NCBI GenBank assembly: GCA_937925685.1 | Contig: CALAMI010000023.1 | Span: forward strand, 1 to 58,049 | DNA length: 58,049 nt | Source: Candidatus Binatia bacterium | GTDB lineage: Bacteria; Desulfobacterota; Binatia; HRBIN30 | Direction: 5' to 3' | Shown: piece after piece, positions 45,741 through 54,694 of the stretch | Position numbering within the stretch: the first letter of the stretch is position 1 | Layout of the letters: every line of letters begins with the position of its first letter | Notes under the pieces: model-generated | The model's input: only the letters and a program-made list of their open reading frames with translations | Told to the model about the DNA's origin: nothing | The model's database searches: none | Translations under genes and position numbers: made by a program

Positions 45741-48700
45741 GCGCGCGTCCTCCCTTGCTCGACCCCCTGACCGTTCCCCTCGATGGGTGCTCTTTGATCG
45801 AAGCCAGCGCTGGCACGGGCAAAACCCACACGATCACGACGTTGTACTTGCGCTTGTTGCTCGAACGGGAACTCAAGGTCGAGCAAGTGCTGGTAGTGAC
45901 CTTCACCAATGCCGCCACTGCCGAACTGCGTGAGCGTTTACGGAGCCGCTTGGCGCTGCTGCTCGAGGCGATCGAGGGCAAGTCTGTGGGTGACGCCGAA
46001 ATTTCCGCTCTCGCTCGGGGCCGCAGCCAAAGTGGCGTGCGCGACCGCGACCTCATGCGGCTGCGCGCCGCGCTGTATAACTTCGATCTTGCCCCGGTGC
46101 ACACGATCCACAGCTTTTGCCAGCGTGTGCTGCAGCAGTACGCATTCGAGGGCGGGCGTCTCTTTACTGCCGACTTGTCTCCGGATGCGGAGCGCTGGAC
46201 CGAAGCGGCGGTGACCGGCTACTGGCTTCAAGCCATGGAACGAGCCGCCGAAGACCCGTCGCTCGGCGCCGCGTGGGGGAAAAACGATGCCGACCGAATC
46301 CCCAGCTTGCTGGACCCGGAGGCACGCAACGTCCTGCTCGAGCTGGCCCGTTGGCAATTGCGTTGTCCCGACCTGCAGGTGGTGTGGCCTGTAGCGGCAA
46401 CGGCCAAACAGGCGGCGTGGCGAGAGTTTTTGCAACGCGGACTCGAGCACGTGCAAGACTTTGTCGCCCGCGAACGACGGCGCCGTGGTGTCCGCGGCTT
46501 CGACGACCTCTTGCAAGAACTCCGCGAGGCCCTGCGCGGCGCTCGCGGAGGCGAGCTGGCCGCCTTTATCCGCCGCCAGTTCCCGGCCGCACTTATCGAC
46601 GAGTTCCAGGACACGGACCCAGTGCAGTACGAAATTTTTCGGCGGATTTACGCGGGAGAAAAGGACTCTACCCTGTTCCTGATCGGGGATCCGAAACAGG
46701 CTATTTACGCGTTCCGGGGCGCAGACGTCTTCGCCTACTTGCGCGCAAAGCACGACGCCAACCACAACTACACGTTGGCGCAAAACCACCGCTCCGCTGC
46801 CGAGCTGGTCAGGGCCGTGAACACGCTGTTTTCCCAGCAGGGCCAACCGTTTTTGATCGCTGGCATCGAATTCTATCCGACAGTGCCCGCCCTCGGGGGG
46901 GTGGTTGGCGCGGGGTTGGAAATGGTTTTTGTGCCCACTCCCCCGAAGCAGTCGATGACCAAGCAGTGGGCGGAAAAACACATCCCTGCGGCACTCGCGG
47001 CGGATATTCGAGAGCTCGTCGCCAGCCAAGTCCAATTCGACGGGCACGAGGTCAACTACTCGAGTATCGCTGTCCTGTGTCGCACCAACCGGCAGGCAGC
47101 CGGGGTGCAGCAAGCGTTGCGCAAGGCAGGGATTCCTTCGGCACTGGAGAGCGAGTCGAGCGTGTTCGATACTCCCGAAGCGGCAGAACTGGAACTCATC
47201 TTGGCGGCCCTTTTACAGCCTACGAGCACGGGCAAGGTGCGGGCGGCGCTGGCGACGGCGACGTTGGGTCGGACCGCGGCGGAAATTGCGAGCTTGGACG
47301 AGAACGATGGCGATTCTGACCAGTGGGCACAGCGATTTTTCGAGTGGGCGGAGTCGTGGCGGCGGGGAGGCGTGCTGCAAGCACTGCAACGAATGTTCGA
47401 CGAACTCCACGTCGTCGAACGCTTGCTGCAGCGCGTCGACGGCGAGCGCTGCGTGACCAATTTGCGGCATCTTGGAGAGTTGCTGCACCAAGCAGGAACG
47501 GAAAAACGACTGGCACCGCAAGAGCTTTTCCAGTGGTTGGCTACGATGCGGCGCGAGCCGGCGTTGCGTACCTCCGACCGTGGCCTCGGCGAGGCACAAC
47601 AACTGCGCCTGGAAAGCGACGAACAGGCGGTGAAAATCGTCACCATCCACAAAAGCAAGGGCTTGCAGTACCCAGTGGTGTTTTGTCCGTTCCTGTGGGA
47701 CAACCCGACCCCGAACAGCAACACCAACCGCTTTGTCTTGATGCACGAGCCGAGCAGCGGGAACTTGATTCTGGATTTGCGCCAGCCGCCTCCGGCGGAG
47801 GCGCGGGAGCTCGCCGCTGTGGAAGCCCGGGCCGAAGCGCGCCGGCTGCTTTACGTGGCACTGACGCGGGCGCGTTATCGCTGTGTGATTTACTGGGGCG
47901 CGTTCACGAGCGCACACGAGTCGCCATTGGCCGGCCTCTTGCACCCGGCGCTGGAGCAGTCTTGGGCGACGAGCCCACCGAGTCGCGGCGGACGCGCCAA
48001 ACTTGCCGATGCCTGGGTGAAGCAAGACCTCGAAGCCCTCGCTCGAAACTCGCAAGGCAGCATCTGGCTACGATCGGTCGGCTCGACTCAACCCAGCAAG
48101 GCGCGACCGACAGAAACAGCGAGTGCCGTCGAGCTGGCTTGCCGTCAGCCGCAGCGTCGCTTTGACGAAGTTCGTTGGCGGGTGGCCAGTTTCTCTACCT
48201 TGGTGCACGATGAGTCCGAGAGGCTTTCGCTCCCTTACGAAGGATTGGACTATGATCCCGTGGATCGACCGCTGACGGAAGAGGACTTCGCGGCCGACGA
48301 AGACCGAGGGTGGTCGCGTAGCCTCGAGGCCGGAGCCCGTACCGGCGAGTGGTTGCATCGGTTGCTGCAAGAGCTCGATTTCGCCTGCCCGGTAGCCGAT
48401 CAAATGAAACTGGTGGAAGACGCCCTGAAAGCCGCAGAAGTGCCGTTGTCGCCCGCAGCGCTGGCGCAAGGACTGCAAGCGATCGTCGATACACCGCTGA
48501 CTGCAGAGCTTCGTCTCCGCGACATCCCGCGACAACGCCGACTCAGCGAAGTCGGTTTTTTATTGCTCGCTGGGGCTCACCGCTCGGACAACAGCGGGAT
48601 GGCCCCCCAAGACCTCGCCGAGGTGTTCGCCACCCATAGCGAGTCACCACTGGTGCGCCAGTACGCAGGCGAAATTGCCCGCCTGCCATTTGCGCGCTGG

Positions 48701-49075
48701 CGTGGCTTTTTGAAAGGGTACATCGATCTCGTCTTCGAGCATCGAGGCCGTTGGTACGTGGTTGACTACAAGTCCAACGACCTTGGCCCTCGGCTGGAAG
48801 ACTATGCGCCTGGCCGGCTCGATGCCCCCATGGTCGCCCACCATTATGTGCTCCAGTACCACTTGTACACGATGGCCATTCACCGGTTTCTGCAAGCGAC
48901 GCTTTCGGGATACGACTACGAAACCCACTTTGGCGGTGTGTTTTACCTGTTCCTGCGGGGCATGGCGCCGAAGAACCCAGCGGGCACGGGGATCTATTTC
49001 GACTGTCCACCGGTCAAGCTGGTCGAGGCCCTAGCTGACCTCTTTGCCGGACAAAGGTATGCCCATGGGCGCTAG
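45737..49075 (+). CDS. recB: RecB, exodeoxyribonuclease V beta subunit
   Basis: A 1112-residue UvrD-type 3'-5' helicase with a C-terminal nuclease. Walker A is in EASAGTGKT (22-30). LIDEFQDTDPVQYEIF is motif II, and VKIVTIHKSKGLQYPVVF and LLYVALTRARYRCVIYW are motifs V and VI. The nuclease site is KGYIDLVFEHRGRWYVVDYKSN near the end. The start at 45737 is set by ATGA overlap with recC; the open frame back to 44807 is a shadow. It overlaps recD slightly. Confidence 0.96.
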   Translation: MSARPPLLDPLTVPLDGCSLIEASAGTGKTHTITTLYLRLLLERELKVEQVLVVTFTNAATAELRERLRSRLALLLEAIEGKSVGDAEISALARGRSQSGVRDRDLMRLRAALYNFDLAPVHTIHSFCQRVLQQYAFEGGRLFTADLSPDAERWTEAAVTGYWLQAMERAAEDPSLGAAWGKNDADRIPSLLDPEARNVLLELARWQLRCPDLQVVWPVAATAKQAAWREFLQRGLEHVQDFVARERRRRGVRGFDDLLQELREALRGARGGELAAFIRRQFPAALIDEFQDTDPVQYEIFRRIYAGEKDSTLFLIGDPKQAIYAFRGADVFAYLRAKHDANHNYTLAQNHRSAAELVRAVNTLFSQQGQPFLIAGIEFYPTVPALGGVVGAGLEMVFVPTPPKQSMTKQWAEKHIPAALAADIRELVASQVQFDGHEVNYSSIAVLCRTNRQAAGVQQALRKAGIPSALESESSVFDTPEAAELELILAALLQPTSTGKVRAALATATLGRTAAEIASLDENDGDSDQWAQRFFEWAESWRRGGVLQALQRMFDELHVVERLLQRVDGERCVTNLRHLGELLHQAGTEKRLAPQELFQWLATMRREPALRTSDRGLGEAQQLRLESDEQAVKIVTIHKSKGLQYPVVFCPFLWDNPTPNSNTNRFVLMHEPSSGNLILDLRQPPPAEARELAAVEARAEARRLLYVALTRARYRCVIYWGAFTSAHESPLAGLLHPALEQSWATSPPSRGGRAKLADAWVKQDLEALARNSQGSIWLRSVGSTQPSKARPTETASAVELACRQPQRRFDEVRWRVASFSTLVHDESERLSLPYEGLDYDPVDRPLTEEDFAADEDRGWSRSLEAGARTGEWLHRLLQELDFACPVADQMKLVEDALKAAEVPLSPAALAQGLQAIVDTPLTAELRLRDIPRQRRLSEVGFLLLAGAHRSDNSGMAPQDLAEVFATHSESPLVRQYAGEIARLPFARWRGFLKGYIDLVFEHRGRWYVVDYKSNDLGPRLEDYAPGRLDAPMVAHHYVLQYHLYTMAIHRFLQATLSGYDYETHFGGVFYLFLRGMAPKNPAGTGIYFDCPPVKLVEALADLFAGQRYAHGR

Positions 49076-50930
49076 TTTTGCGGATTTCGCTGGGACTCTC
49101 GACCGCCATTTAGCTCGCACCTTGGCTGAGTTGAGCGGCGACACCGATCCCCAGGTGCTGGACGCCATAGCGCTGTTGTCCGCAGCGGTGCGCAGTGGTC
49201 ACGTGTGCCTCGACTTGTTGCACCCGCCCGCGGAAGCATGGCAAAGCCAAGTCGCAGGCGAGGGGGTTTCCCAGTGGAACCCGGGTGACTGGCTCGCCGT
49301 GTTGCGAAAAAGTCGCCTGGTCAGCGCCGGCGATGGAGATACACCTCTCGTCCTCGACGCTGCCGGCCGCTTGTACCTCAGGCGCTATTGGGAGTACGAG
49401 CGCCAAGTGGCTGCCTGCTTGAAAGAGCGTGCTCGGCCAGTCGACGACTCCCCGCTTTCCCCCTTGGTGCGCCAAATGGTCCACGAACTCTTTGCCGAAC
49501 CCGGCACTGGCCCGAGCCAGCTCGATTGGCAGCGAGTGGCGGCTTTGGTTGCGCTGCGGCGCCGGCTTTGTGTCATTACCGGAGGGCCAGGGACCGGGAA
49601 GACATATTCGGTGGCGAACGTGCTAGCCTTGTTGTTCGCTCAGGCCGGGGAACGCGGGCAGCGACGCCCGCGCGTGGAGCTGCTGGCTCCGACCGGCAAG
49701 GCAGCGCAACGCTTGAGCGAAGCGTTGCAGGCGAACAAGGGAAAAATTCGTCACATTGCCCAGAGCCGAGGGCTAACTTGGCTTGCGGAAGTGGTCGACA
49801 CCATTCCCGTCGAGGCCAAGACTATCCATCGTTGCCTGGGAGCGGCGGCCGACTCTGCCGTGCGCTTTTATCACCATAGAGACAATCCGCTTGCCGCCGA
49901 TGTGGTGATCGTCGACGAATCTTCGATGATCGACCTCAGCTTGATGGCGCATTTGCTCGCTGCCCTACCCGCGCACGCGCGCTTGGTGTTGTTGGGCGAC
50001 GAGCATCAGTTGGCCTCGGTGGAAGCCGGCTCCGTGTTGGGCGACATTTGCAATTTGGGCGCAGAAAGCACGTTTTCTCGTGCCCAGTGGGAATGGCTTG
50101 CACGGGAAACCCCGGGCTCGGTCTCGGTTCCCCCCGGTGCCCCGGAAAGCGACGGGTTGTGGGATTGTATTGTCCGCTTGCGCCGTACCTTTCGGTACAG
50201 CGCCGACAGCGGCATCGGGCGCCTCGCTGAGGCCATTTGCCGCGGCGACCCCTCTGCGGCATGGCAAGCCTTGCAAAGCAGCGATGGTTCCGTCAGCGTG
50301 GCCTCGCCGTTGCCCGCCTGGCAACTCGGTTCGCATCTGGCCGAATCGTGCCGGCGGAATTTTGCACCGTACATCAACGCCACCGAGGCACTGGATCGGC
50401 TGCGCGAATTTTCCGCGTTTCGCGTGCTTTCTGCCAACCGAAGCGGGCCCACCGGTGTCTCTTTCTTGAACCGAGCGATCCAGAGGGAGCTAGAGCGGGC
50501 TGGCTTGCTGCATAACACGGCGGAGCGCTGGTACGATGCTCGGCCGGTGTTGGTCACCGAAAACAACTATTGGGTGCGGCTGTTCAATGGCGACCTTGGC
50601 ATTGTCATGGCTGGTGAGCGGCGTCCACCGCGGGTGGTGTTTCCCGGCGAAAGCCCGGGCCGGGTTCGCGAGATCGTGCCCGGACGCTTGCCGGAACACG
50701 AGACGGCATTTGCCATGACAATTCACAAGAGCCAGGGAAGCGAGTTCGACTTTGTCGAAATTGTTCTGCCATGGCAAGGATCGCCGCTACTCACGCGGGA
50801 GTTGCTCTACACCGCCGTTACGCGGGCCAAGCGCTGGGTTCGCGTGCACGCCGACGAGGCCACGTTCCGCCAGGCCGTGCGTCAGCGCATCGAACGGTCC
50901 TCGGGGCTTCGGGATAGTTTGTGGGGCTAG
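49059..50930 (+). CDS. recD: RecD, exodeoxyribonuclease V alpha subunit
   Basis: A 5'-3' helicase of about 623 residues. Walker A is GGPGTGKTYSVANVL; VIVDESSMIDLSLMAHLL is motif II; TIHKSQGSEFDFVEIVLP and YTAVTRAKRWVRVHA are late helicase motifs. An N-terminal region of about 170 residues matches RecD of RecBCD rather than RecD2. ATG 49059 or 49065 inside the recB end are both plausible. With recC and recB it completes the end-resection machine that loads RecA. Confidence 0.95.
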   Translation: MPMGASFADFAGTLDRHLARTLAELSGDTDPQVLDAIALLSAAVRSGHVCLDLLHPPAEAWQSQVAGEGVSQWNPGDWLAVLRKSRLVSAGDGDTPLVLDAAGRLYLRRYWEYERQVAACLKERARPVDDSPLSPLVRQMVHELFAEPGTGPSQLDWQRVAALVALRRRLCVITGGPGTGKTYSVANVLALLFAQAGERGQRRPRVELLAPTGKAAQRLSEALQANKGKIRHIAQSRGLTWLAEVVDTIPVEAKTIHRCLGAAADSAVRFYHHRDNPLAADVVIVDESSMIDLSLMAHLLAALPAHARLVLLGDEHQLASVEAGSVLGDICNLGAESTFSRAQWEWLARETPGSVSVPPGAPESDGLWDCIVRLRRTFRYSADSGIGRLAEAICRGDPSAAWQALQSSDGSVSVASPLPAWQLGSHLAESCRRNFAPYINATEALDRLREFSAFRVLSANRSGPTGVSFLNRAIQRELERAGLLHNTAERWYDARPVLVTENNYWVRLFNGDLGIVMAGERRPPRVVFPGESPGRVREIVPGRLPEHETAFAMTIHKSQGSEFDFVEIVLPWQGSPLLTRELLYTAVTRAKRWVRVHADEATFRQAVRQRIERSSGLRDSLWG

Positions 50931-50995
50931 GAGCGTCTGTCCCGGAAACCCGAGGTTCGCTTCCCCGTCTTCACGGGGGTTGCTAGAGAGCGCGC

Positions 50996-51967
50996 GTGCC
51001 TTTGTTGGAAGTGCGGGATTTGCGGGTGAGCTTCTTCACGCCCCGCGGCGAGGTGCGAGCGGTCGACCGCGTCAGCCTGACCATCGACGAAGGGGAGACC
51101 TTTGGCCTCGTCGGCGAGTCGGGTTGCGGAAAAACCGTAACGGCACTGAGCGTGTTGCGCTTGCTCGACAGCAACGGGCGCATAGTCGGTGGTGACATGA
51201 CTTTCGCGGGACGCCGCCTCCTGGCACTTTCCGAAGAAGAAATGCGCGCCCTTCGTGGCGATCAGATTGCCATGATCTTTCAGGAACCGATGACGGCCCT
51301 GAATCCCGTGCTCACAGTGGGCTATCAGATTGGCGAGGTGTTGGAAGTTCATCGTGGTGCCAGTCGCAAAGAGGCACGGGCGCAAGCGATCGAGATGTTG
51401 CGACTGGTGGAAATCCCCGAGCCTGAACGGCGTGTGGATGCATACCCGCACCAGTTGAGCGGAGGAATGCGTCAGCGGGTGATGATTGCCATGGCGCTGA
51501 TTTGCCGGCCTCGCCTGCTCATTGCCGATGAGCCGACCACGGCGCTCGACGTCACCATCCAGGCGCAGATTCTCGACTTGTTGGGGCACTTGCAAGAGCG
51601 TTTCGGAATGGCGGTGTTGTTCGTCACCCACGACCTCGGGGTGGTGGCAGAGCGCGCCCGCCGTGTCGCGGTGATGTATGCCGGTCGAATCGTCGAGCAA
51701 GCGCCGACAGAAGAACTTTTTCGTCAACCACTGCATCCTTACACTCGTGGGCTGCTGCGTTCGATCCCCCAGCCTGGTGCGCGGCGACGCCGGCTGGAAG
51801 CGATCCCGGGTACGGTGCCGGATCCGTTGGCGCTGCCCTCTGGCTGTCGCTTTCGCGATCGCTGCAGCTACGCAGTAGAGCGCTGCGCACGGATCGACCC
51901 AATGCTGGCAGCGGTGAACGAGTGGCACCGTGTGGCCTGTATCCGTGCCGAGGAGTTTCTGCGGTGA
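50996..51967 (+). CDS. Di/oligopeptide-type ABC transporter ATPase (DppD/OppD-like)
   Basis: A 323-residue ATPase. Walker A GESGCGKT, signature LSGGMRQR and Walker [13 protein letters not shown] are intact. The C-terminal oligopeptide-transporter extension ends in [14 protein letters not shown], the Cys cluster typical of Dpp/Opp ATPases. The start is GTG 50996. No permease or binding protein lies nearby, so the substrate (peptide, nickel or other) is open. Coupled to the next gene by a GTGA overlap. Confidence 0.9.
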   Translation: MPLLEVRDLRVSFFTPRGEVRAVDRVSLTIDEGETFGLVGESGCGKTVTALSVLRLLDSNGRIVGGDMTFAGRRLLALSEEEMRALRGDQIAMIFQEPMTALNPVLTVGYQIGEVLEVHRGASRKEARAQAIEMLRLVEIPEPERRVDAYPHQLSGGMRQRVMIAMALICRPRLLIADEPTTALDVTIQAQILDLLGHLQERFGMAVLFVTHDLGVVAERARRVAVMYAGRIVEQAPTEELFRQPLHPYTRGLLRSIPQPGARRRRLEAIPGTVPDPLALPSGCRFRDRCSYAVERCARIDPMLAAVNEWHRVACIRAEEFLR

Positions 51968-52959
51968 AAAACGGCGGGCAAGATCCAGAAGCGACGTGGC
52001 TGGTGGAAGCACGCGGCTTGGTGAAGCATTTCCCGGTGCGCCGGGTCTGGGGCCGTGCACGAGAATTCGTACGCGCGGTCGATGGCGTCGATCTGTACGT
52101 GCGGCCCGGGGAAACTTTAGGCGTGGCCGGAGAGTCGGGCTGCGGCAAATCGACCTTGGGTCGGCTTCTCCTGCGCTTGCTCGAGCCCACTGCCGGCGAG
52201 ATCCGTTTCCAAGGCGAGGACTTGCTGGCGTTGCGGGGCCGAAAGTTGCGGCAGCGCCGTCGCTGGATGCAAATTGTGTTTCAAGACCCGTATGGCTCCC
52301 TCAATCCCCGTATGCGTGTCGGCGACATCGTCGGTGAAGGGTTGGACATTCACGGCCTTGCCAAGGGAAGAGAGCGCAAGGAGCGGGTGCTGGCGCTGCT
52401 CGAACGCGTCGGGCTGCCCCGGGATGCCTACGATCGCTACCCGCACGAGTTCAGCGGTGGCCAGCGGCAACGCATCGGCATTGCCCGCGCGCTAGCGGTG
52501 GAGCCTCGGTTTATCGTTGCCGACGAGCCGGTGTCCGCCCTCGATGTGTCGATCCAGGCACAAATTGTCAATTTGCTGCAAGATCTGCAGGAGGAGCGGG
52601 GGCTTGCTTATCTGTTTATCACCCATGATTTGCGTTTGGTGGAGCACATCAGTCACCGGGTCGCGGTCATGTACTTGGGACAAATCGTGGAACTGGCACC
52701 AGCGGAAGAGTTGTACCGCGATCCCCATCACCCGTACACCCGTGCCTTGCTTTCAGCCATTCCCCAGCCGGACCCCAAGCTGCGCCGCGAACGCATGATT
52801 TTACCGGGGGATGTGCCGAGCCCCATCGCGCCGCCGCCGGGTTGCCGGTTTCACCCGCGTTGCCCCTTTGCCGAGGAACGGTGCCGGGTGGAGCCGCCCC
52901 GTTTGTCCGGCAACGGAAGCGGGCATTTCGTGGCCTGCCACGTGTTTCCGGTCACATGA
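51964..52959 (+). CDS. Di/oligopeptide-type ABC transporter ATPase (DppF/OppF-like)
   Basis: A 331-residue partner ATPase with Walker [10 protein letters not shown], signature FSGGQRQR, Walker [13 protein letters not shown] and the C-terminal [14 protein letters not shown] cluster. It starts at the GTG overlapping the previous stop (51964-51967), so the two would form a heterodimeric motor. Permeases must be encoded elsewhere. Confidence 0.9.
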   Translation: MKNGGQDPEATWLVEARGLVKHFPVRRVWGRAREFVRAVDGVDLYVRPGETLGVAGESGCGKSTLGRLLLRLLEPTAGEIRFQGEDLLALRGRKLRQRRRWMQIVFQDPYGSLNPRMRVGDIVGEGLDIHGLAKGRERKERVLALLERVGLPRDAYDRYPHEFSGGQRQRIGIARALAVEPRFIVADEPVSALDVSIQAQIVNLLQDLQEERGLAYLFITHDLRLVEHISHRVAVMYLGQIVELAPAEELYRDPHHPYTRALLSAIPQPDPKLRRERMILPGDVPSPIAPPPGCRFHPRCPFAEERCRVEPPRLSGNGSGHFVACHVFPVT

Positions 52960-53144
52960 CCGAGCGGGCACGGGTGTACCTCCGCGGGTCGACCGGCAAC
53001 GTGCAGCGAGTCCGCTGTGGCTACGGCTATCGTAGCCGATGCCTTGGTTGACAAGCGTTAAGGGCTTACGCGACGGTTCGCGGGAGGGGCCGTTTGCACG
53101 CGAGGCAGGGAGTGGGTAAGAGGTGCGGCAGAAAGGGGACGAGC

Positions 53145-53585
53145 GTGGCATTTTGGAATCGCGAGAGCGCGGAAGGAAAATCGCAACCGAGTGGCTCGCT
53201 TGGCTCCGAGTCAGGCCCCCTACGGAGCCCTGAGCCCCCACCCGACCCTGTGGCGCATCAACCGGCCGTACGGCAACTGCTCGGTCGAGAAACTACGGTG
53301 ACGGGGAAACTGAGTTTCAACGCCCCGACCCGTATCGATGGCGTGCTGAACGGTGAAGTACGCGCCAGCGATTTGCTCGTGGTCGGGGAAGAGGGGAAAG
53401 TCGATGGTGCCGTGCGCGCACGGCAATTGCTCGTGCTCGGCGAGGTGCGCGGGGAGGTGTTCGTCGACGGTCGTGCCGAAATCGGCGCGAGCGGACGCCT
53501 ATTCGGCTCGATTCGCAGCAAGGACCTCGTGGTTCAGGCCGGTGCCGTTCTCGAAGGGGACTGTAAAATCGGCTCGCCCGGTTAG
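53145..53585 (+). CDS. Bactofilin
   Basis: A 146-residue polymer-forming cytoskeletal protein. A disordered Ser/Pro-rich N-terminus (about 1-48) precedes the beta-helical core with regular hydrophobic rungs (LNGEVRASDLLVVGEEGKV, VRARQLLVLGEVRG, IGASGRLFGSIRSKDLVV). Bactofilins self-assemble into filaments that organise cell-wall enzymes or stalks. GTG 53145 follows AAAGGGGAC. The frame opens at 53094. Confidence 0.88.
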   Translation: MAFWNRESAEGKSQPSGSLGSESGPLRSPEPPPDPVAHQPAVRQLLGRETTVTGKLSFNAPTRIDGVLNGEVRASDLLVVGEEGKVDGAVRARQLLVLGEVRGEVFVDGRAEIGASGRLFGSIRSKDLVVQAGAVLEGDCKIGSPG

Positions 53586-53642
53586 TCGCCCCAGCGGGCG
53601 GGACAAAGGGGCCAGCGATCGGGGGGCGTTGGAAAGGCTCGC

Positions 53643-54350
53643 ATGAAGACGCAAGAGGCGCGGGTCCCCGTGGGCGAAGCCGACACGGTCGGAGCGACCA
53701 TTGCCTTCCCGAGTCGCAGTGCGATTCCTGTCGGCGTTCTTCTCGCTCATGGCGCCGGTAACGATCGTTTCGCCCCGGTTCTCGTCGGGGTGCAACAGGG
53801 CTTGGCGCAACGGGGAGTGACGTGCGCCACGTTCAACTTTCTGTACAAGGAGCGCGGTCGGCGGCTTCCCGACCCCTTGCCGGTCCTCGAAGACACTTAC
53901 CGAGACGTGCTTCGGTGGTTCCGGCAGCGTTACGCCGAGCGCGTCCCAAACTGGGTGATCGGGGGCAAGTCGTTGGGCGGCCGTGTGGCGTCGCACTTGG
54001 TTGCCGAGGGCGAGGAGGCGCTCGGGCTGGTGTTCCTCGGCTACCCGTTGCATCCGGCAGGGAATCCCCGACAACTCCGGGTGGAACACTGGAGCGGGAT
54101 TGCCGTGCCCATGCTGTTCGTTCAAGGAACCCGCGACCCGTTGTGCGACCTGAGGACTCTCGAACGCGTGCTGCGCGACTTCGGCGAGCGCAACCAAGCG
54201 AAGTTCGAGCTGGTCGTCATCGACGGGGGCGACCACTCGTTCATCGTTCCGCGCTCGCTTGGCCGCACGCAGGAGGAAGTGTACGAAGAAATTGCGCAGC
54301 ACGTCGCTCGCTGGTTACACGAACTCAGCCCTGGCTTGCGCCAGACGTAA
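53643..54350 (+). CDS. Alpha/beta hydrolase (KANL3/Tex30-like)
   Basis: A 235-residue hydrolase with VLLAHGAGNDRFAPV as the oxyanion-side strand, the nucleophile in GGKSLGGRVAS, the acid in VQGTRDPLCD and the His in GGDHSF. This order and the GKSLGGR elbow are typical of the KANL3/Tex30-like group. Substrate unknown. It lies directly upstream of the DUF3467 gene with a ten-base gap. Confidence 0.88.
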   Translation: MKTQEARVPVGEADTVGATIAFPSRSAIPVGVLLAHGAGNDRFAPVLVGVQQGLAQRGVTCATFNFLYKERGRRLPDPLPVLEDTYRDVLRWFRQRYAERVPNWVIGGKSLGGRVASHLVAEGEEALGLVFLGYPLHPAGNPRQLRVEHWSGIAVPMLFVQGTRDPLCDLRTLERVLRDFGERNQAKFELVVIDGGDHSFIVPRSLGRTQEEVYEEIAQHVARWLHELSPGLRQT

Positions 54351-54360
54351 GGAGGCTTCG

Positions 54361-54675
54361 ATGACAGAGGAAAAAAAGCAGACGCAGACGCCCGAGCAAA
54401 TCCAGATCCAAATCGATCCGGAACACGCGAGCGGAGTGTACTCCAACCTCATGATGATCAGTCACCGCAAGGAAGAGTTCATCCTGGACTTTTTATTCGT
54501 GCAGCCACAGCGAACCCCGCAAGGGCAAATGTTGGCCAATTTACGCGCTCGTGTGATCACCTCGCCCGAGCACATGAAGCGTATTCTCAAGGCCATCGAA
54601 GAAAATTTGGCGCGTTACGAGGCGTCCTATGGGCCGATCCAGGCAGCGACGGACATCCCGCGGGTGACCCATTGA
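54361..54675 (+). CDS. DUF3467 protein
   Basis: A 104-residue protein of the DUF3467 family: IQIQIDPEHASGVYSNLM, then ISHRKEEFILDFLFVQP and VITSPEHMKRILKAIEENL. No function is established; it is soluble and compact. TAAGGAGGCTTCG before ATG 54361 is an excellent ribosome site and decides the start; the frame upstream is a shadow of the hydrolase gene. Confidence 0.9.
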   Translation: MTEEKKQTQTPEQIQIQIDPEHASGVYSNLMMISHRKEEFILDFLFVQPQRTPQGQMLANLRARVITSPEHMKRILKAIEENLARYEASYGPIQAATDIPRVTH

Positions 54676-54694
54676 GTCCGTGTTTTTCCTTGAG

